Shown here piece after piece: positions 9,149-18,172 of a stretch of 64,000 bases of DNA. Origin of the DNA: Alkaliphilus peptidifermentans DSM 18978 (lineage in GTDB: Bacteria > Bacillota > Clostridia > Peptostreptococcales > Natronincolaceae). The notes beneath the pieces were generated by a model. It ran no database searches. It had not been told where the DNA came from and saw only the letters and a program-made list of their open reading frames with translations. A program made the translations under genes and the position numbers. The stretch covers positions 1 through 64,000 of the forward strand of contig NZ_FMUS01000018.1 of NCBI RefSeq assembly GCF_900101495.1, written 5' to 3'. Positions within the stretch are counted from its first letter, which is position 1. The number at the start of each line of letters is the position of its first letter.

Positions 9149-10507
9149 ATGTTAGGTTTTTTAAGCGCAATAGAGAATATTAACGGTATTATTAATGCTT
9201 TTGTCTGGGGTCCACCTATGCTGCTATTATTAGTAGGTACAGGAGTTTACTTCTCCATTAGAACCAATTTCCTTCAAGTTCGAAAATTTGGTTTTACTAT
9301 GAAGGAAACTTTAATGAAAATTTTTGATAAACCTGAGGAAGGTACAGAAGGAGATATTACTCCTTTCCAAGCATTATCAACAGCTTTGGCTGCTACCATT
9401 GGTACAGGTAATATTGCCGGTGTAGCAACAGCTATTGCTATTGGTGGACCTGGAGCAATATTCTGGATGTGGGTTTCTGCATTCTTTGGTATGCTAACAA
9501 AATTTGCTGAAGTAGTTCTTGCTATCCAATATCGTGAAAAGAACGAAGAAGGCAGCTGGGTTGGCGGACCTATGTACTATATAGAAAAAGGCTTAGGCTT
9601 AAAATGGCTTGCTGTTATATTCTCAGTATTTGGAGCAATTGCAGCCTTTGGTATAGGTAATATGGTACAATCAAACTCAGTAGCAGCTGCTTTAGAAACT
9701 ACCTTTAATATCCAACCAATTATTACTGGTTTCTTACTAGCTATTGGAGCTGGACTAGTTATTCTTGGTGGATTAAAGCGTATCGCATCTGTAACTGAAA
9801 AAATAGTACCATTTATGGCTGTTTTCTACATTATTGGCGCATTAATTATTCTTATTATAAATATTGCAAATGTACCAGCTGCTTTTGGCCTTATCTTCAG
9901 ATATGCATTTACAGCTAAGTCTGCAGTAGGTGGATTTGCTGGATCAGTAGTAATGATGTCTATTCGTTACGGGGTTGCTCGTGGAGTATTCTCGAATGAG
10001 GCTGGTTTAGGTAGTGCACCTATCGCCCATGCTGCTGCTCAAACTGATCACCCAGTAAGACAAGGTCTTTGGGGAATTTTCGAAGTATTTGCTGATACAA
10101 TAGTAATTTGTACATTAACAGCTTTAACTATTATTTCAACAGGCGTTTGGTCTAGTGGTCAATCTGGTGCTGCATTAACAACAGCTGCCTTTAATCAAGG
10201 ATTACCAGGACCTGGTGGAATTATCGTTGCTATTGGTATTTTATTCTTTGCTTTCTCTACTATACTAAGCTGGGCTTATTACGGCGAGAAATGTGCAGAG
10301 CATTTATTTGGATCTGGAGTTAACAAAATTTATCGTATTGTTTGGTTACCACTAATTGTAGTTGGTGCCATCGGTGGTTTAGAATTGATTTGGGATGTAG
10401 CTGATACCTTAAATGGTTTAATGGCAATACCAAACTTAATTGGTTTACTTGGATTAAGTGGTGTAGTATTTAAATTAACTAAGGAATTCTTTACAACCAA
10501 AGCATAA
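9149..10507 (+). CDS. alsT: Na+/alanine (glycine) symporter, AGCS family
   Basis: A 452-aa integral membrane protein that should import alanine or glycine with Na+. It shows AGCS features: ALAATIGTGNIAGVATAIAIGG near residue 80-105, the motif GGPMYYIEKGLG near residue 140, and FSNEAGLGSAPIAHAAAQTDHPVRQG (GxGS plus TDHP region, near 285). About ten membrane helices are visible as long Ile/Leu/Val/Phe stretches. Start ATG follows GGGAGG. It is transcribed against its neighbours, between selA and selD, with its own promoter and terminator, so it is an independent unit. The symbol follows Bacillus usage; exact substrate is not certain. Confidence 0.93.
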   Translation: MLGFLSAIENINGIINAFVWGPPMLLLLVGTGVYFSIRTNFLQVRKFGFTMKETLMKIFDKPEEGTEGDITPFQALSTALAATIGTGNIAGVATAIAIGGPGAIFWMWVSAFFGMLTKFAEVVLAIQYREKNEEGSWVGGPMYYIEKGLGLKWLAVIFSVFGAIAAFGIGNMVQSNSVAAALETTFNIQPIITGFLLAIGAGLVILGGLKRIASVTEKIVPFMAVFYIIGALIILIINIANVPAAFGLIFRYAFTAKSAVGGFAGSVVMMSIRYGVARGVFSNEAGLGSAPIAHAAAQTDHPVRQGLWGIFEVFADTIVICTLTALTIISTGVWSSGQSGAALTTAAFNQGLPGPGGIIVAIGILFFAFSTILSWAYYGEKCAEHLFGSGVNKIYRIVWLPLIVVGAIGGLELIWDVADTLNGLMAIPNLIGLLGLSGVVFKLTKEFFTTKA

Positions 10508-10518
10508 TAAATAACACA

Positions 10519-10549
10519 GGCAGGTGATTTTAAATCACCTGCCTTTTTT
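10519..10549 (+). terminator. Terminator between alsT and selD
   Basis: GGCAGGTGATTT and its complement AAATCACCTGCC (10519-10543) form a near-perfect stem followed by TTTTTT. It serves alsT on the plus strand and can also act for the converging selD. Confidence 0.9.
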
Positions 10550-10559
10550 AGTTTATTAG

Positions 10560-11600
10560 TTATTTAATATATATAGGATACTCTCCCTTATCAACAACTG
10601 TTCCAACAACAGCATATGGATTTATGCTATATTTTTCTAATGCCTTTAATGCCCTCTCTAGATCAAGGGGATTAATTGCAACTAATAAGCCTCCTGAGGT
10701 TTGAGGGTCATACAATATGTCATCAATAACTTCTTCAATTCTATTGACATAGCTTACTTTTCCATCAAGATACTTTTTGTTTGAATACATACCTGCTGGA
10801 ATAATACCCATCCCTGCTAGTTCTTTTGCTCCTTCTAATATCGGTATTTCATCGCTAAATATTTCAATTGATACGTTACTAGCTTTTGCTACTTCATAAG
10901 TATGTCCTAAAAATCCAAATCCGGTTATATCTGTACAGGCTGAAACCCTTAACCCTTCCACTGCCCTCTTGGAATACTTATTTAAAGCTATCATGGTTTT
11001 AACTGCATCATCATACTGCTCTTGAGTTGATATATCAGCTTTTATAGCTGTATTTAATATGCCTAGACCAATTGGCTTAGTTAATATTAATACGTCTCCT
11101 ACTTTTGCATTACCATTTGCCCACACCTTCTCGGGATGCACTGTTCCAGTAATTGATAAGCCATATTTAGGTTCATCATCCTCTACTGAATGTCCACCTG
11201 CCAATATAGCTCCGGCCTCTTTTACTTTATCGGCTCCACCCCTTAGTATTTCCCTCATTGTTTCTATTGATAAACAGCTGGGGAAGCAAACAATATTCAT
11301 AGCTGTTAATGGTTCTCCTCCCATAGCATAAACATCGCTTAGTGCATTTGCAGCCGCTATTTGTCCATAGGTATATGGATCATCAACAACAGGGGTAAAA
11401 AAATCTAAGGTTTGTATCAATGCTACCTCTTCATTAAGTTTATAGACTGCCGCGTCATCAGAGGTATCAAGACCTATTAATAGGTTTTCATTTTGTTCCT
11501 TTGGTAAATGGCACAGTACCTGTGCCAGGACATCAGGTCCTATTTTAGCAGCTCAGCCTGCACTTTTTGTCATTTGAGTTAATCTATCTGATTTATTCAA
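10560..11600 (-). CDS. selD: Selenide, water dikinase; a UGA-containing selenoprotein
   Basis: SelD makes selenophosphate from selenide and ATP. Conventional translation from 11420 gives only 286 aa. The frame continues upstream through one TGA (11555-11553) to TTG at 11600, preceded by GGAGGGAGG. With that TGA read as selenocysteine the N-terminus is [20 protein letters not shown], exactly the catalytic loop where homologues have Cys or Sec followed by the essential Lys. Full length is 346 aa, typical of SelD. Downstream motifs [35 protein letters not shown] and the DPQTSGG signature are intact. A SECIS-like hairpin follows the UGA. The protein therefore depends on SelA/SelB encoded next door for its own synthesis. 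Confidence 0.96.
11509..11555 (-). promoter_or_regulatory. SECIS-like element of selD
   Basis: After the UGA (11555-11553) there are 25 nt, then TGGCACAG-GTA-CTGTGCCA (11527-11509), a perfect 8-bp stem with a G in the small apical loop. Position and G-containing loop fit bacterial SECIS hairpins bound by the SelB C-terminal winged helices. A smaller hairpin GGAC-CTGAT-GTCC sits between the two. Confidence 0.8.
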
Positions 11601-11837
11601 AGGTTTTCCTCCCTCCTATCAAATAATAGTATATCTAAACTTCCCTATATGTAATCTATTAGGTTAGCATTCCTATTATATAATAAATTCTATCATATTT
11701 ACCATTCATAATAGTTTTTCTTTTTATAAATTTTTTTCATCTATCAATTAACATTTTAATTGGGTGGACATATTGTCATGACTATCCGACTTAATATTTT
11801 TACATATAACATTCAACATTTAACATTTCTTAATGCC

Positions 11838-12446
11838 TTATCTAACCATAATATATTCTTTTATTGCTTCATATTTTTTTTCGCCAATACCACTTACTTT
11901 TTTTATATCTTCTATAGACGTAAAAGGTCCATTTTCATTTCTATGCTCAATAATTCTCTGTGCAAGTGCATCCCCAATTCCGCTTAAGGTAGCAAGTTCA
12001 TTAATACTGGCAGAATTTATGTTAACTTTTTGTGGAGTATTACTTTGATGAAGGTCTAAATTCTGATGACTACTTTGAAATTCCTCTCCTTTCTCGGGAA
12101 TATATATAAAGTCTTCATCCTTAATTTTCATAGCCATATTTACTTTTGAGGTATCGGCAGCATCTGTTACACCCCCTGCTGCCTTGATGGCATCGATAAT
12201 TCTTGCTTCACCAGTAAATTCATATACTCCGGGTGAATTAACAGCACCTTCAACATGGACCAAAATATTAATTTGATTATCTGGTTTTTTTTCTATAATA
12301 TTTTCATTAGATTCTTTAATTTGATTTTGTGGACTAACAACATATCTATTCTGCTTATTTTTTGAATAATTTAAGTATGTAATCATTAGAAGAACAATGC
12401 TTACAATAATAATTATTAATTGTTTTTGCTTTGAATTATTTCTCAC
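11838..12446 (-). CDS. comEA: ComEA-type DNA-binding protein (SLBB plus helix-hairpin-helix)
   Basis: A 202-aa protein anchored by one N-terminal membrane helix (LIIIIVSIVLLMITYL). It has an SLBB domain (HVEGAVNSPGVYEFTGEARI near residues 65-125) and a C-terminal tandem helix-hairpin-helix (VNINSASINELATLSGIGDA, then IKKVSGIGEKKYEAIK). ComEA binds double-stranded DNA outside the membrane and passes it to ComEC in natural transformation. I chose GTG at 12446 because GGGGGTGAT lies just upstream; TTG at 12464 is an alternative. comEC and other competence genes are not nearby, so real competence is unproven. Confidence 0.9.
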   Translation of the reverse strand: MRNNSKQKQLIIIIVSIVLLMITYLNYSKNKQNRYVVSPQNQIKESNENIIEKKPDNQINILVHVEGAVNSPGVYEFTGEARIIDAIKAAGGVTDAADTSKVNMAMKIKDEDFIYIPEKGEEFQSSHQNLDLHQSNTPQKVNINSASINELATLSGIGDALAQRIIEHRNENGPFTSIEDIKKVSGIGEKKYEAIKEYIMVR

Positions 12447-12593
12447 CTTATCACCCCCTTGCAATTTAATTTCTCCCCTAAATTTAAAATTTCCTTCTTT
12501 TTCCTTAATTTAATCCTTAAATATATTGGAGTTTTTTGATATACTATTAGAGTACTTAAACTTAAAACACGAACATAGATAAGGAGTATAAAA

Positions 12594-13919
12594 ATGATTC
12601 AAAAATCAATTAAAGAAAAAGCTAGAATGCTAATCCTCTCTTTAATAGTTTGTCTATTCTTTACCGGCTTCGCTTATGGTACCACACCAACATTAACTGC
12701 TCCAAATGCAATTCTTATGGATTACGAGACAGGAGAGATTCTATTTGACCACAATGGATATGAACCTGCCTATCCAGCCAGCACCACAAAGGTTTTAACT
12801 GCAATTTTAGTAATTGAAAATCTTGATTTAGATGAGGTTATTACTCTAGACTACGATCTCTTTGTAACTGGCTCCAGCATGTACCTTTTAATGGGAGAAT
12901 CCTTCACAGTTAAAGAGCTGCTCCAATCACTATTGATAAGATCTGCAAATGATGTTGCTGAGTTGTTTGCCAATCACATTTCTGGTTCTGTAGAAGAGTT
13001 TGCCAAGTTAATGAACCAAAGAGCAAAGGAGATTGGTGCTGAAAACACACACTTTACTAACCCCCATGGATTACCCGACACTAATCATATATCTACAGCA
13101 TATGATTTAGCTTTAATCGGTCGCCACGCAATGGGATATGAAGTTTTTAGAGAAATTGTTTCAACAGTAAGCTTAGTTTTTGACGAGACAGAGCAAACAC
13201 CTGAAAAAAGATATTTCCAAAACACAAATCGTTTTTTATGGGGAACAGGTCGTGGAAATCAAATCTTATATAATGGTAACTATATAGATATAAAGTACGA
13301 TATAGTTGATGGAATAAAAACTGGCTGGACAACAGCATCACAGCAAACATTAATATCTACAGCTAAAAAGAATGACCATCGACTTGTGGCAGTAGTTCTT
13401 GGAGCACAGGGTGCTAATATCTATTCCGATACAAGAGCTGTACTTGATTATGGTTTTGACAATTTTCAGAAGCTTGAGCTAATAAGTAATAATTCATTAG
13501 GAGCTGAAGCTACAGTTTTAAAGGGAAAGGTGGATACAATACAGCTATATTCAGATAACGATTTATCTGCTGTAGTTCCTTCAAATATAGATATTAATTC
13601 TATTACTAAGAGTATTGAACTGACTGAAAACATAGAAGCACCTATAGATGCAGGTTCAATTTTAGGTAAGATTATCTTCTCCCTTGATGATCGTACTATT
13701 GGAGAAGTTAATTTAGTCACCAATGAAGATGTAGAATCAAAGCGAGTATTGATAGGAAATAAAAAAGTAATAAATGCATTTTTAGGCATTTTTGCTTTGA
13801 TGATAGTATGGCAACTTATTATTGGATTTTTAAGAATAAAAAAGAAAAGAAGAAGATCACTATACTACGGCAGTAGGCATTCATATAATTTCAGTAAAAG
13901 TATAATGAAGAAAAGATAG
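12594..13919 (+). CDS. dacF: D-alanyl-D-alanine carboxypeptidase (low-molecular-weight PBP)
   Basis: Removes the terminal D-Ala from peptidoglycan pentapeptides. The 441-aa protein has a signal peptide (to about residue 28), the serine motif PASTTK (SxxK) near 62, SAN near 120 and KTGWT near 243, the three active-site motifs of S11 peptidases. A PBP5_C-like beta domain follows, then a C-terminal membrane helix (FLGIFALMIVWQLIIGFL) and a basic tail. Start ATG follows AAGGAG. It is a single plus-strand gene whose stop codon overlaps the first terminator-like hairpin of the element downstream. The symbol is by family resemblance; sporulation-specific DacF or vegetative DacA function cannot be told apart here. 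Confidence 0.92.
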   Translation: MIQKSIKEKARMLILSLIVCLFFTGFAYGTTPTLTAPNAILMDYETGEILFDHNGYEPAYPASTTKVLTAILVIENLDLDEVITLDYDLFVTGSSMYLLMGESFTVKELLQSLLIRSANDVAELFANHISGSVEEFAKLMNQRAKEIGAENTHFTNPHGLPDTNHISTAYDLALIGRHAMGYEVFREIVSTVSLVFDETEQTPEKRYFQNTNRFLWGTGRGNQILYNGNYIDIKYDIVDGIKTGWTTASQQTLISTAKKNDHRLVAVVLGAQGANIYSDTRAVLDYGFDNFQKLELISNNSLGAEATVLKGKVDTIQLYSDNDLSAVVPSNIDINSITKSIELTENIEAPIDAGSILGKIIFSLDDRTIGEVNLVTNEDVESKRVLIGNKKVINAFLGIFALMIVWQLIIGFLRIKKKRRRSLYYGSRHSYNFSKSIMKKR

Positions 13920-14108
13920 GTATTTGCCTATCTTCAGGTTGATGACAAAGTCATCAAAATGCAGACTGATCAAAAAACCGCAGATTCAAGGCGCAAGAAA
14001 ACCTAGCGACTGCAGCGTATACGTAATACGTAAGGGTGCTAGGTTTTCGAAGCAACGAAGAAGATGGGGGTTTTTCATCAGTCTAAAGATAGGCATTTGC
14101 CTATCTTT
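13913..14108 (+). repeat. Long-hairpin element A between duplicated terminator-like hairpins
   Basis: A 22-bp self-complementary unit AAGATAGGYATTTGCCTATC(TT) occurs at 13913-13934 and again at 14086-14107 (one difference); only the second has a T-rich tail. Between them are a perfect small hairpin TTGATGAC-AAA-GTCATCAA (13939-13957) and a long imperfect hairpin with arms AGACTGATCAAAAAACC (from 13963) and GGTTTTTCATCAGTCT (to 14084), inner arms AAAACCTAGC / GCTAGGTTTT, and a TACGTAATACGTA apex. No protein of merit is encoded. It looks like a small non-autonomous mobile repeat inserted at the dacF terminator, or a structured RNA. Confidence 0.65.
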
Positions 14109-14157
14109 TATTGATTTCAGCTGTTAATTTTATTTTATAGTATATCTTACTTTAGTT

Positions 14158-15039
14158 CTAACCTAATATTTCTTTTTTAATTCGAAGTCCCGTTGGTGTT
14201 GCTGCTAATCCACCCAATGCGCTTTCTCTCAGCTCAAATGGAAGTGACCTTCCCACCCTCAGCATTGTATCAACAACCTCATCAAAGGGAATAATGCTCT
14301 CAACCCCAGCTAATGCCATTTCAGCTGATATTAGTGCATTTGCCACCCCTATGGCATTTCTCTTTTCACAGGGGGCTTCAACTAGTCCAGCTATAGGGTC
14401 ACATACTAAACCAAGTACATTTTTTATGCAAGTGGCAGCAGCATGTAGTGCTGCTTCAGGAGTCCCGCCCATTAATTCTACAACAGCAGCTGCTGCCATT
14501 GCTGCGGCAGAACCTGTTTCAGCTTGACAGCCCCCCTCAGCTCCTGCAACCGTTGCATTTCTTGATATAATCATTCCAATTGCACTTGCAGTCAGTATCC
14601 CTTCCACCAATTGCTCATCCGTCAGGGAAAATTCTTCTGCAAGACATATTAAGGTAGCTGGTAAAATACCACTTGATCCCGCTGTGGGGGCAGCAACAAT
14701 TTTTCCCATTGCAGCATTAACTTCAAGTACAGCCATGGAATAGCTAATGGCCTTACTCATCAGATTTCCACATACAGGTTTCTCACTTTTACTTCTTATG
14801 CTAATTTTCTTTGCATCTCCTCCTATTAAACCACTTACTGATTTAATATCTTCTGTTAAGCCCTTTTCTATTGAATTTTTCATTATTTCAAGACTTATAG
14901 ATATTTTGTCTATAATTTCTTCCTTTGATGAATTGGCTAAAACCATTTCTCTTTCCACCATAACATCACATATTCTTAACTTTTTATCATTACATAAGCT
15001 TAAAAGCTCAACGCCCTTAGTAAAGTTCATTTTTATCAC
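14158..15039 (-). CDS. sdaAA: L-serine dehydratase, iron-sulfur type, alpha subunit
   Basis: Catalytic [4Fe-4S] subunit that deaminates L-serine to pyruvate and ammonia in anaerobes. At 293 aa it has family length. It shows AAPTAGSSGILPATLICLAEE near residue 135, ETGSAAAMAAAAVVELMGG, and Cys residues in CQAETG, CIKNVLGLVCDPIAG and EAPCEKRNAIG that fit the cluster ligands. It lies 4 bp downstream of the beta subunit, so the two are translated together. Together with alsT it points to amino-acid use as a carbon and energy source. Confidence 0.95.
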   Translation of the reverse strand: MIKMNFTKGVELLSLCNDKKLRICDVMVEREMVLANSSKEEIIDKISISLEIMKNSIEKGLTEDIKSVSGLIGGDAKKISIRSKSEKPVCGNLMSKAISYSMAVLEVNAAMGKIVAAPTAGSSGILPATLICLAEEFSLTDEQLVEGILTASAIGMIISRNATVAGAEGGCQAETGSAAAMAAAAVVELMGGTPEAALHAAATCIKNVLGLVCDPIAGLVEAPCEKRNAIGVANALISAEMALAGVESIIPFDEVVDTMLRVGRSLPFELRESALGGLAATPTGLRIKKEILG

Positions 15040-15043
15040 CGTC

Positions 15044-15712
15044 CTAATTTATTGTAACTAAATATGCATTAATAACATTGTCCACAGACTTTATATGACC
15101 AATTACATCTGTACATATAGGACTGTCGGTTTCAATTATCATAAAAGCATTGTTACCTTTGTTATATCTATAAACCCTCATAAAGGCTATATTAATTTCG
15201 TATTGTGATAATATTGCAGTGGTTTTAGCAATAACACCAGGCATATCTCTATGAGGTACAATAAGGGTAGGATACTCCCCAGTAAATTCAAGCTCAACTC
15301 CATCTATTTCAATAATTTTAATATTTCCACCACCAATTGATGATCCGATGATTGCCATTTTAACACCGTCATTTTTTTCTATCAAAATTTTCACCGTATT
15401 TGGGTGTACATCCCCTAGGTCTGCTTCTTCAAATTGAAAAAGCAATTCTTCTTTTTTAGCCAGCTCAAATGAATATTTAATCCTTTCATCATCTGCATCG
15501 AATCCTAAAATACCACCCAACAGAGCTTTATCTGTTCCATGCCCACGATAGGTTTTAGCAAATGAACCATGAAGCATAAAAACAACCTTTTTTATATCTC
15601 CTTTAGCAAGCTTATATGCAACCTTTCCCAGCTTACATGCTCCAGCAGTATGGGAACTGGATGGCCCAATCATATTTGGACCTACTATATCGAAAATACT
15701 ATAATCCTTCAT
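15044..15712 (-). CDS. sdaAB: L-serine dehydratase, iron-sulfur type, beta subunit
   Basis: A 222-aa small subunit of the Fe-S serine dehydratase. The N-terminal SDH beta domain has the serine-binding motif IGPSSSHTAGACKLG, and the C-terminal 75 residues form an ACT domain (TLIVPHRDMPGVIAKTTAIL) that may sense serine. The start is ATG at 15712 after AGAAAGGGG; the TTG six codons upstream lies in front of that ribosome site and is unlikely. It heads the sdaAB-sdaAA pair. The 268-bp gap upstream separates it from the hydrogenase operon and holds the hydA terminator. Confidence 0.95.
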   Translation of the reverse strand: MKDYSIFDIVGPNMIGPSSSHTAGACKLGKVAYKLAKGDIKKVVFMLHGSFAKTYRGHGTDKALLGGILGFDADDERIKYSFELAKKEELLFQFEEADLGDVHPNTVKILIEKNDGVKMAIIGSSIGGGNIKIIEIDGVELEFTGEYPTLIVPHRDMPGVIAKTTAILSQYEINIAFMRVYRYNKGNNAFMIIETDSPICTDVIGHIKSVDNVINAYLVTIN

Positions 15713-15912
15713 AAAAAACCCCTTTCTCAATACAATGTGTTAAAAATCAATGGATAATGAAAATGAGTAATTTTGATAAGAAATTGATAATAACAAATTC
15801 CTTCTATAATTAACCTTCTAAGGCTTTGTTTTAACTCTAACTCTTCACATTTTTTAATTTATCCATTATATCATAGTAGCAAAAAAATAGTCTTTTTACT
15901 AGTCTATAATTA

Positions 15913-15949
15913 AAGGTGTTTTAATGATAAATATCACAAAACACCCCTT
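15913..15949 (-). terminator. Probable terminator after hydA
   Basis: On the minus strand AGGGGTGTTTT pairs with AAAACACCT across a short loop that itself contains GTGATA/TATCAT, followed by TTTAATT. It lies 50-85 bp beyond the hydA stop. The T-run is weak. Confidence 0.5.
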
Positions 15950-15998
15950 TTATAGAATCCTTCATTTTTATGGCTTACATAATATCCATTTTATGGCT

Positions 15999-17747
15999 TT
16001 ATATCCTTTCCTTAGGTGCGAAGCTAGTATGAAGAAGTCGATAAGCCTTTTCTCCATAGGGCTCTCCGAGATAGGTTTGGTAGAGTTTTTGAACCTCAGG
16101 ATTTCGATGAGATATCCTAATATTTTTATTCTCATCCTCCCGATATATAGCCTTCTGGCGTTCCTTTACTATTTTATCATTTCCAAAATGATAGGGTTGT
16201 CCCCCACCACCAATACATCCACCAGGACATGCCATTATCTCAATAGCATGATAATTTGATTTTCCACTCCTTATATCTTCTAATAGCTGTCTTGCATTAC
16301 CTAGTCCATGGGCTATTCCAATTTTTAAATCCTTCCCGTTTATTGATATAATAGCCTCCCGCAACCCATCTATTCCTCTTAAAGCTTGAAAATCAACTTG
16401 TTTTAGTTCTTCTCCAGTCATCCATTCGTGAAGGGTTCTGACAGCGGCCTCTATTACACCCCCAGTTGTTCCAAAAATCACTGATGCCCCGGTTGATTCT
16501 CCCAATGGATGATCAAATTCTTCATCCGGTAATTTGTTGAAATCAATGCCTGCCTCCTTTATCATAGCTCCTAATTCCCTTGTACTAACTACAATATCTA
16601 CATTGTCGTGGTGATCAATTGATAATTCTGTTCTTGCAGCCTCTGCCTTCTTTGCTATGCAGGGCATAATAGAGACCACTACAATTTTAGCAGGATCAAT
16701 ATTCATTTTTTCTGCAAAATATGTTTTAATCAAGGTACCAAGTATAATGTGTGGAGATTTACAGGTAGATGGTATATCCACCAAATCTGGAAACTGATGC
16801 TCAATGAAGCTAACCCATGCAGGACAACAGCTGGTCAGCATCGGTAGCCTACCACCATCATTTATACGATGCAGCAGTTCCTTAGCTTCTTCAACGATTG
16901 TAACATCAGCACCAAAATCAGTATCGAAAACCTGATCGAAGCCCAATCTTCTCAATGCTGAAACCATTTTCCCTGTAACAATGCTGCCTTCCTCCATACC
17001 GAATAACTCTCCCAGGGCTACTCTTATTGCAGGAGCAGTTTGAACCACCACATATTTTTCAGGATCATTTAAGGCTTCCCATACCTTTGGTACATGGAAT
17101 GCCTCTGTCAATGCTGCTGTAGGACAGACAGCCACACATGCGCCACAATAGGTACAGGAGGTTTCAACCATTGGTAGGTTAAATGCTGGCCCAACTATGG
17201 TTTCAAAGCCTCTATTTAGAGCTGATAATATCCCACAGGTCTGAATTTCATTACATGCAGTTTCACAACGTCGACATAGGATGCATTTGTTTTGATTCTT
17301 AATTAAAGCTTGACTGGAGCTATCAATATGAAATTCATTCATTTTTCCTGAATAATCTATTTCTCTTATATTTAATTCGTTGGCAAGGGCTTGAAGCTCA
17401 CACCTTAGATTTCTAGGGCAAATTAAACAGTCGGTAGGATGGTTTGAAAGTAATAATTCAACCGACATCCGTCTTGCCTTAATAGCTCTATTACTGTGGG
17501 TAACGATAACCATTCCATCATTAACTGGTGTTGAACAGGCAGGAGCTAGATTAGGTCTATCCTTCACTTCCACCATGCAAACTCGACAGGATGCAGTTCT
17601 ATTTATCATCTTTAAATCGTGTAAATCTAAATAGCATAGAGTCGGTATCTTTACGCCTGCCTCAACAGAAGCTTTTAATATGGTATATTCTCTTGGAACT
17701 TCAATTTCATTGTCATTAATAGTAACCTTAACGTAGTTTTCCTTCAC
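15999..17747 (-). CDS. hydA: [FeFe]-hydrogenase catalytic subunit
   Basis: Catalyses H2 formation or uptake, with electrons passed to or from the NuoF-like partner. The 582-aa protein has an N-terminal [2Fe-2S] domain (PTLC, CRVCMVE, PAC), a His-ligated [4Fe-4S] region (HPTDCLICPRNLRC), two ferredoxin clusters (CILCRRCETAC, CTYCGACVAVCP) and the H-cluster motifs TSCCPAWV, MPCIAKKAE and ACPGGCIGGGGQP, ending in a small-subunit-like tail. GTG start after TAGGGGTG. It is last in the hydrogenase operon but separated from hydB by an unusual 407-bp gap, so partial independent transcription is possible. Known relatives bifurcate electrons between NAD(H) and ferredoxin. Confidence 0.96.
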   Translation of the reverse strand: MKENYVKVTINDNEIEVPREYTILKASVEAGVKIPTLCYLDLHDLKMINRTASCRVCMVEVKDRPNLAPACSTPVNDGMVIVTHSNRAIKARRMSVELLLSNHPTDCLICPRNLRCELQALANELNIREIDYSGKMNEFHIDSSSQALIKNQNKCILCRRCETACNEIQTCGILSALNRGFETIVGPAFNLPMVETSCTYCGACVAVCPTAALTEAFHVPKVWEALNDPEKYVVVQTAPAIRVALGELFGMEEGSIVTGKMVSALRRLGFDQVFDTDFGADVTIVEEAKELLHRINDGGRLPMLTSCCPAWVSFIEHQFPDLVDIPSTCKSPHIILGTLIKTYFAEKMNIDPAKIVVVSIMPCIAKKAEAARTELSIDHHDNVDIVVSTRELGAMIKEAGIDFNKLPDEEFDHPLGESTGASVIFGTTGGVIEAAVRTLHEWMTGEELKQVDFQALRGIDGLREAIISINGKDLKIGIAHGLGNARQLLEDIRSGKSNYHAIEIMACPGGCIGGGGQPYHFGNDKIVKERQKAIYREDENKNIRISHRNPEVQKLYQTYLGEPYGEKAYRLLHTSFAPKERI

Positions 17748-17797
17748 ACATACACCCCTAACTTCTTTTTGATCGAAATTGAAAGCTTATTATCAAT

Positions 17798-17823
17798 GGG
17801 CCGACAGGGTCGTCGGCCCCTAC
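17798..17823 (-). repeat. REP-like palindrome, copy 1, in the 407-bp hydB-hydA gap
   Basis: On the minus strand GTAGGGGCCGACGACCCTGT... continues into GCCC, making GGGCCGAC / GTCGGCCC around a short loop. A related palindrome with paired substitutions lies at 29874-29899. No T-run follows in either direction. The rest of the gap (17748-18154) has only low-complexity AT sequence, including the tandem tract at 18105-18172 and AACATTTAACATT-like motifs near 18026-18050. Confidence 0.6.
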
Positions 17824-18104
17824 ATTAGTTTTAAGCAATATTATTTGTCTTGATTTTAATTCAATTGTGCATCCTAAATTCAACAATACATAGGTAGCTA
17901 GTTAATTTTCCATAAAACTCTAAATTATGCTTATGAAGTTTTATACCAAATCCCTATCAAAGTGACTGACTCAAATCAAAGATTTGGTCATCTACTTTTC
18001 TTAACTCTTTATTGATTATTTTTTTCATTTAACATTTAAAATGTAACATTTTTTATCTCTTATTTCTTAGTTCATTTTTTATTTTTCTATTTCCATTTTT
18101 TGCT

Positions 18105-18172
18105 TTGCATTTTCAATTTTCCATTCTCCATTTTCAATTTTTAATTTTCCATTTTCAATTTTCAATTCTCAC
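18105..18172. repeat. Degenerate tandem repeat at the 3' end of hydB
   Basis: Repeated units like CATTTTCAATTTTC / CATTCTCCATTTTCAATTTT run through this stretch and reach into the last codons of hydB (the encoded ending RIEN comes from the repeat). On the minus strand it reads as GAAAATGGAAAATTGAAAAT. Such slippage-prone sequence may have replaced the original 3' end of the gene. Confidence 0.6.

Noticed and set aside
10560-11420. SelD of 286 aa starting at 11420
   Set aside because: This start lacks the catalytic loop and has no ribosome site; the upstream frame with UGA as Sec gives a normal-length enzyme with GGAGGGAGG before TTG 11600.
13924-14127. 67-aa ORF after dacF
   Set aside because: It lies inside the inverted-repeat element, has no ribosome site and resembles no protein.
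15924-16259. 111-aa plus-strand ORF
   Set aside because: Mostly antisense to hydA; no ribosome site.
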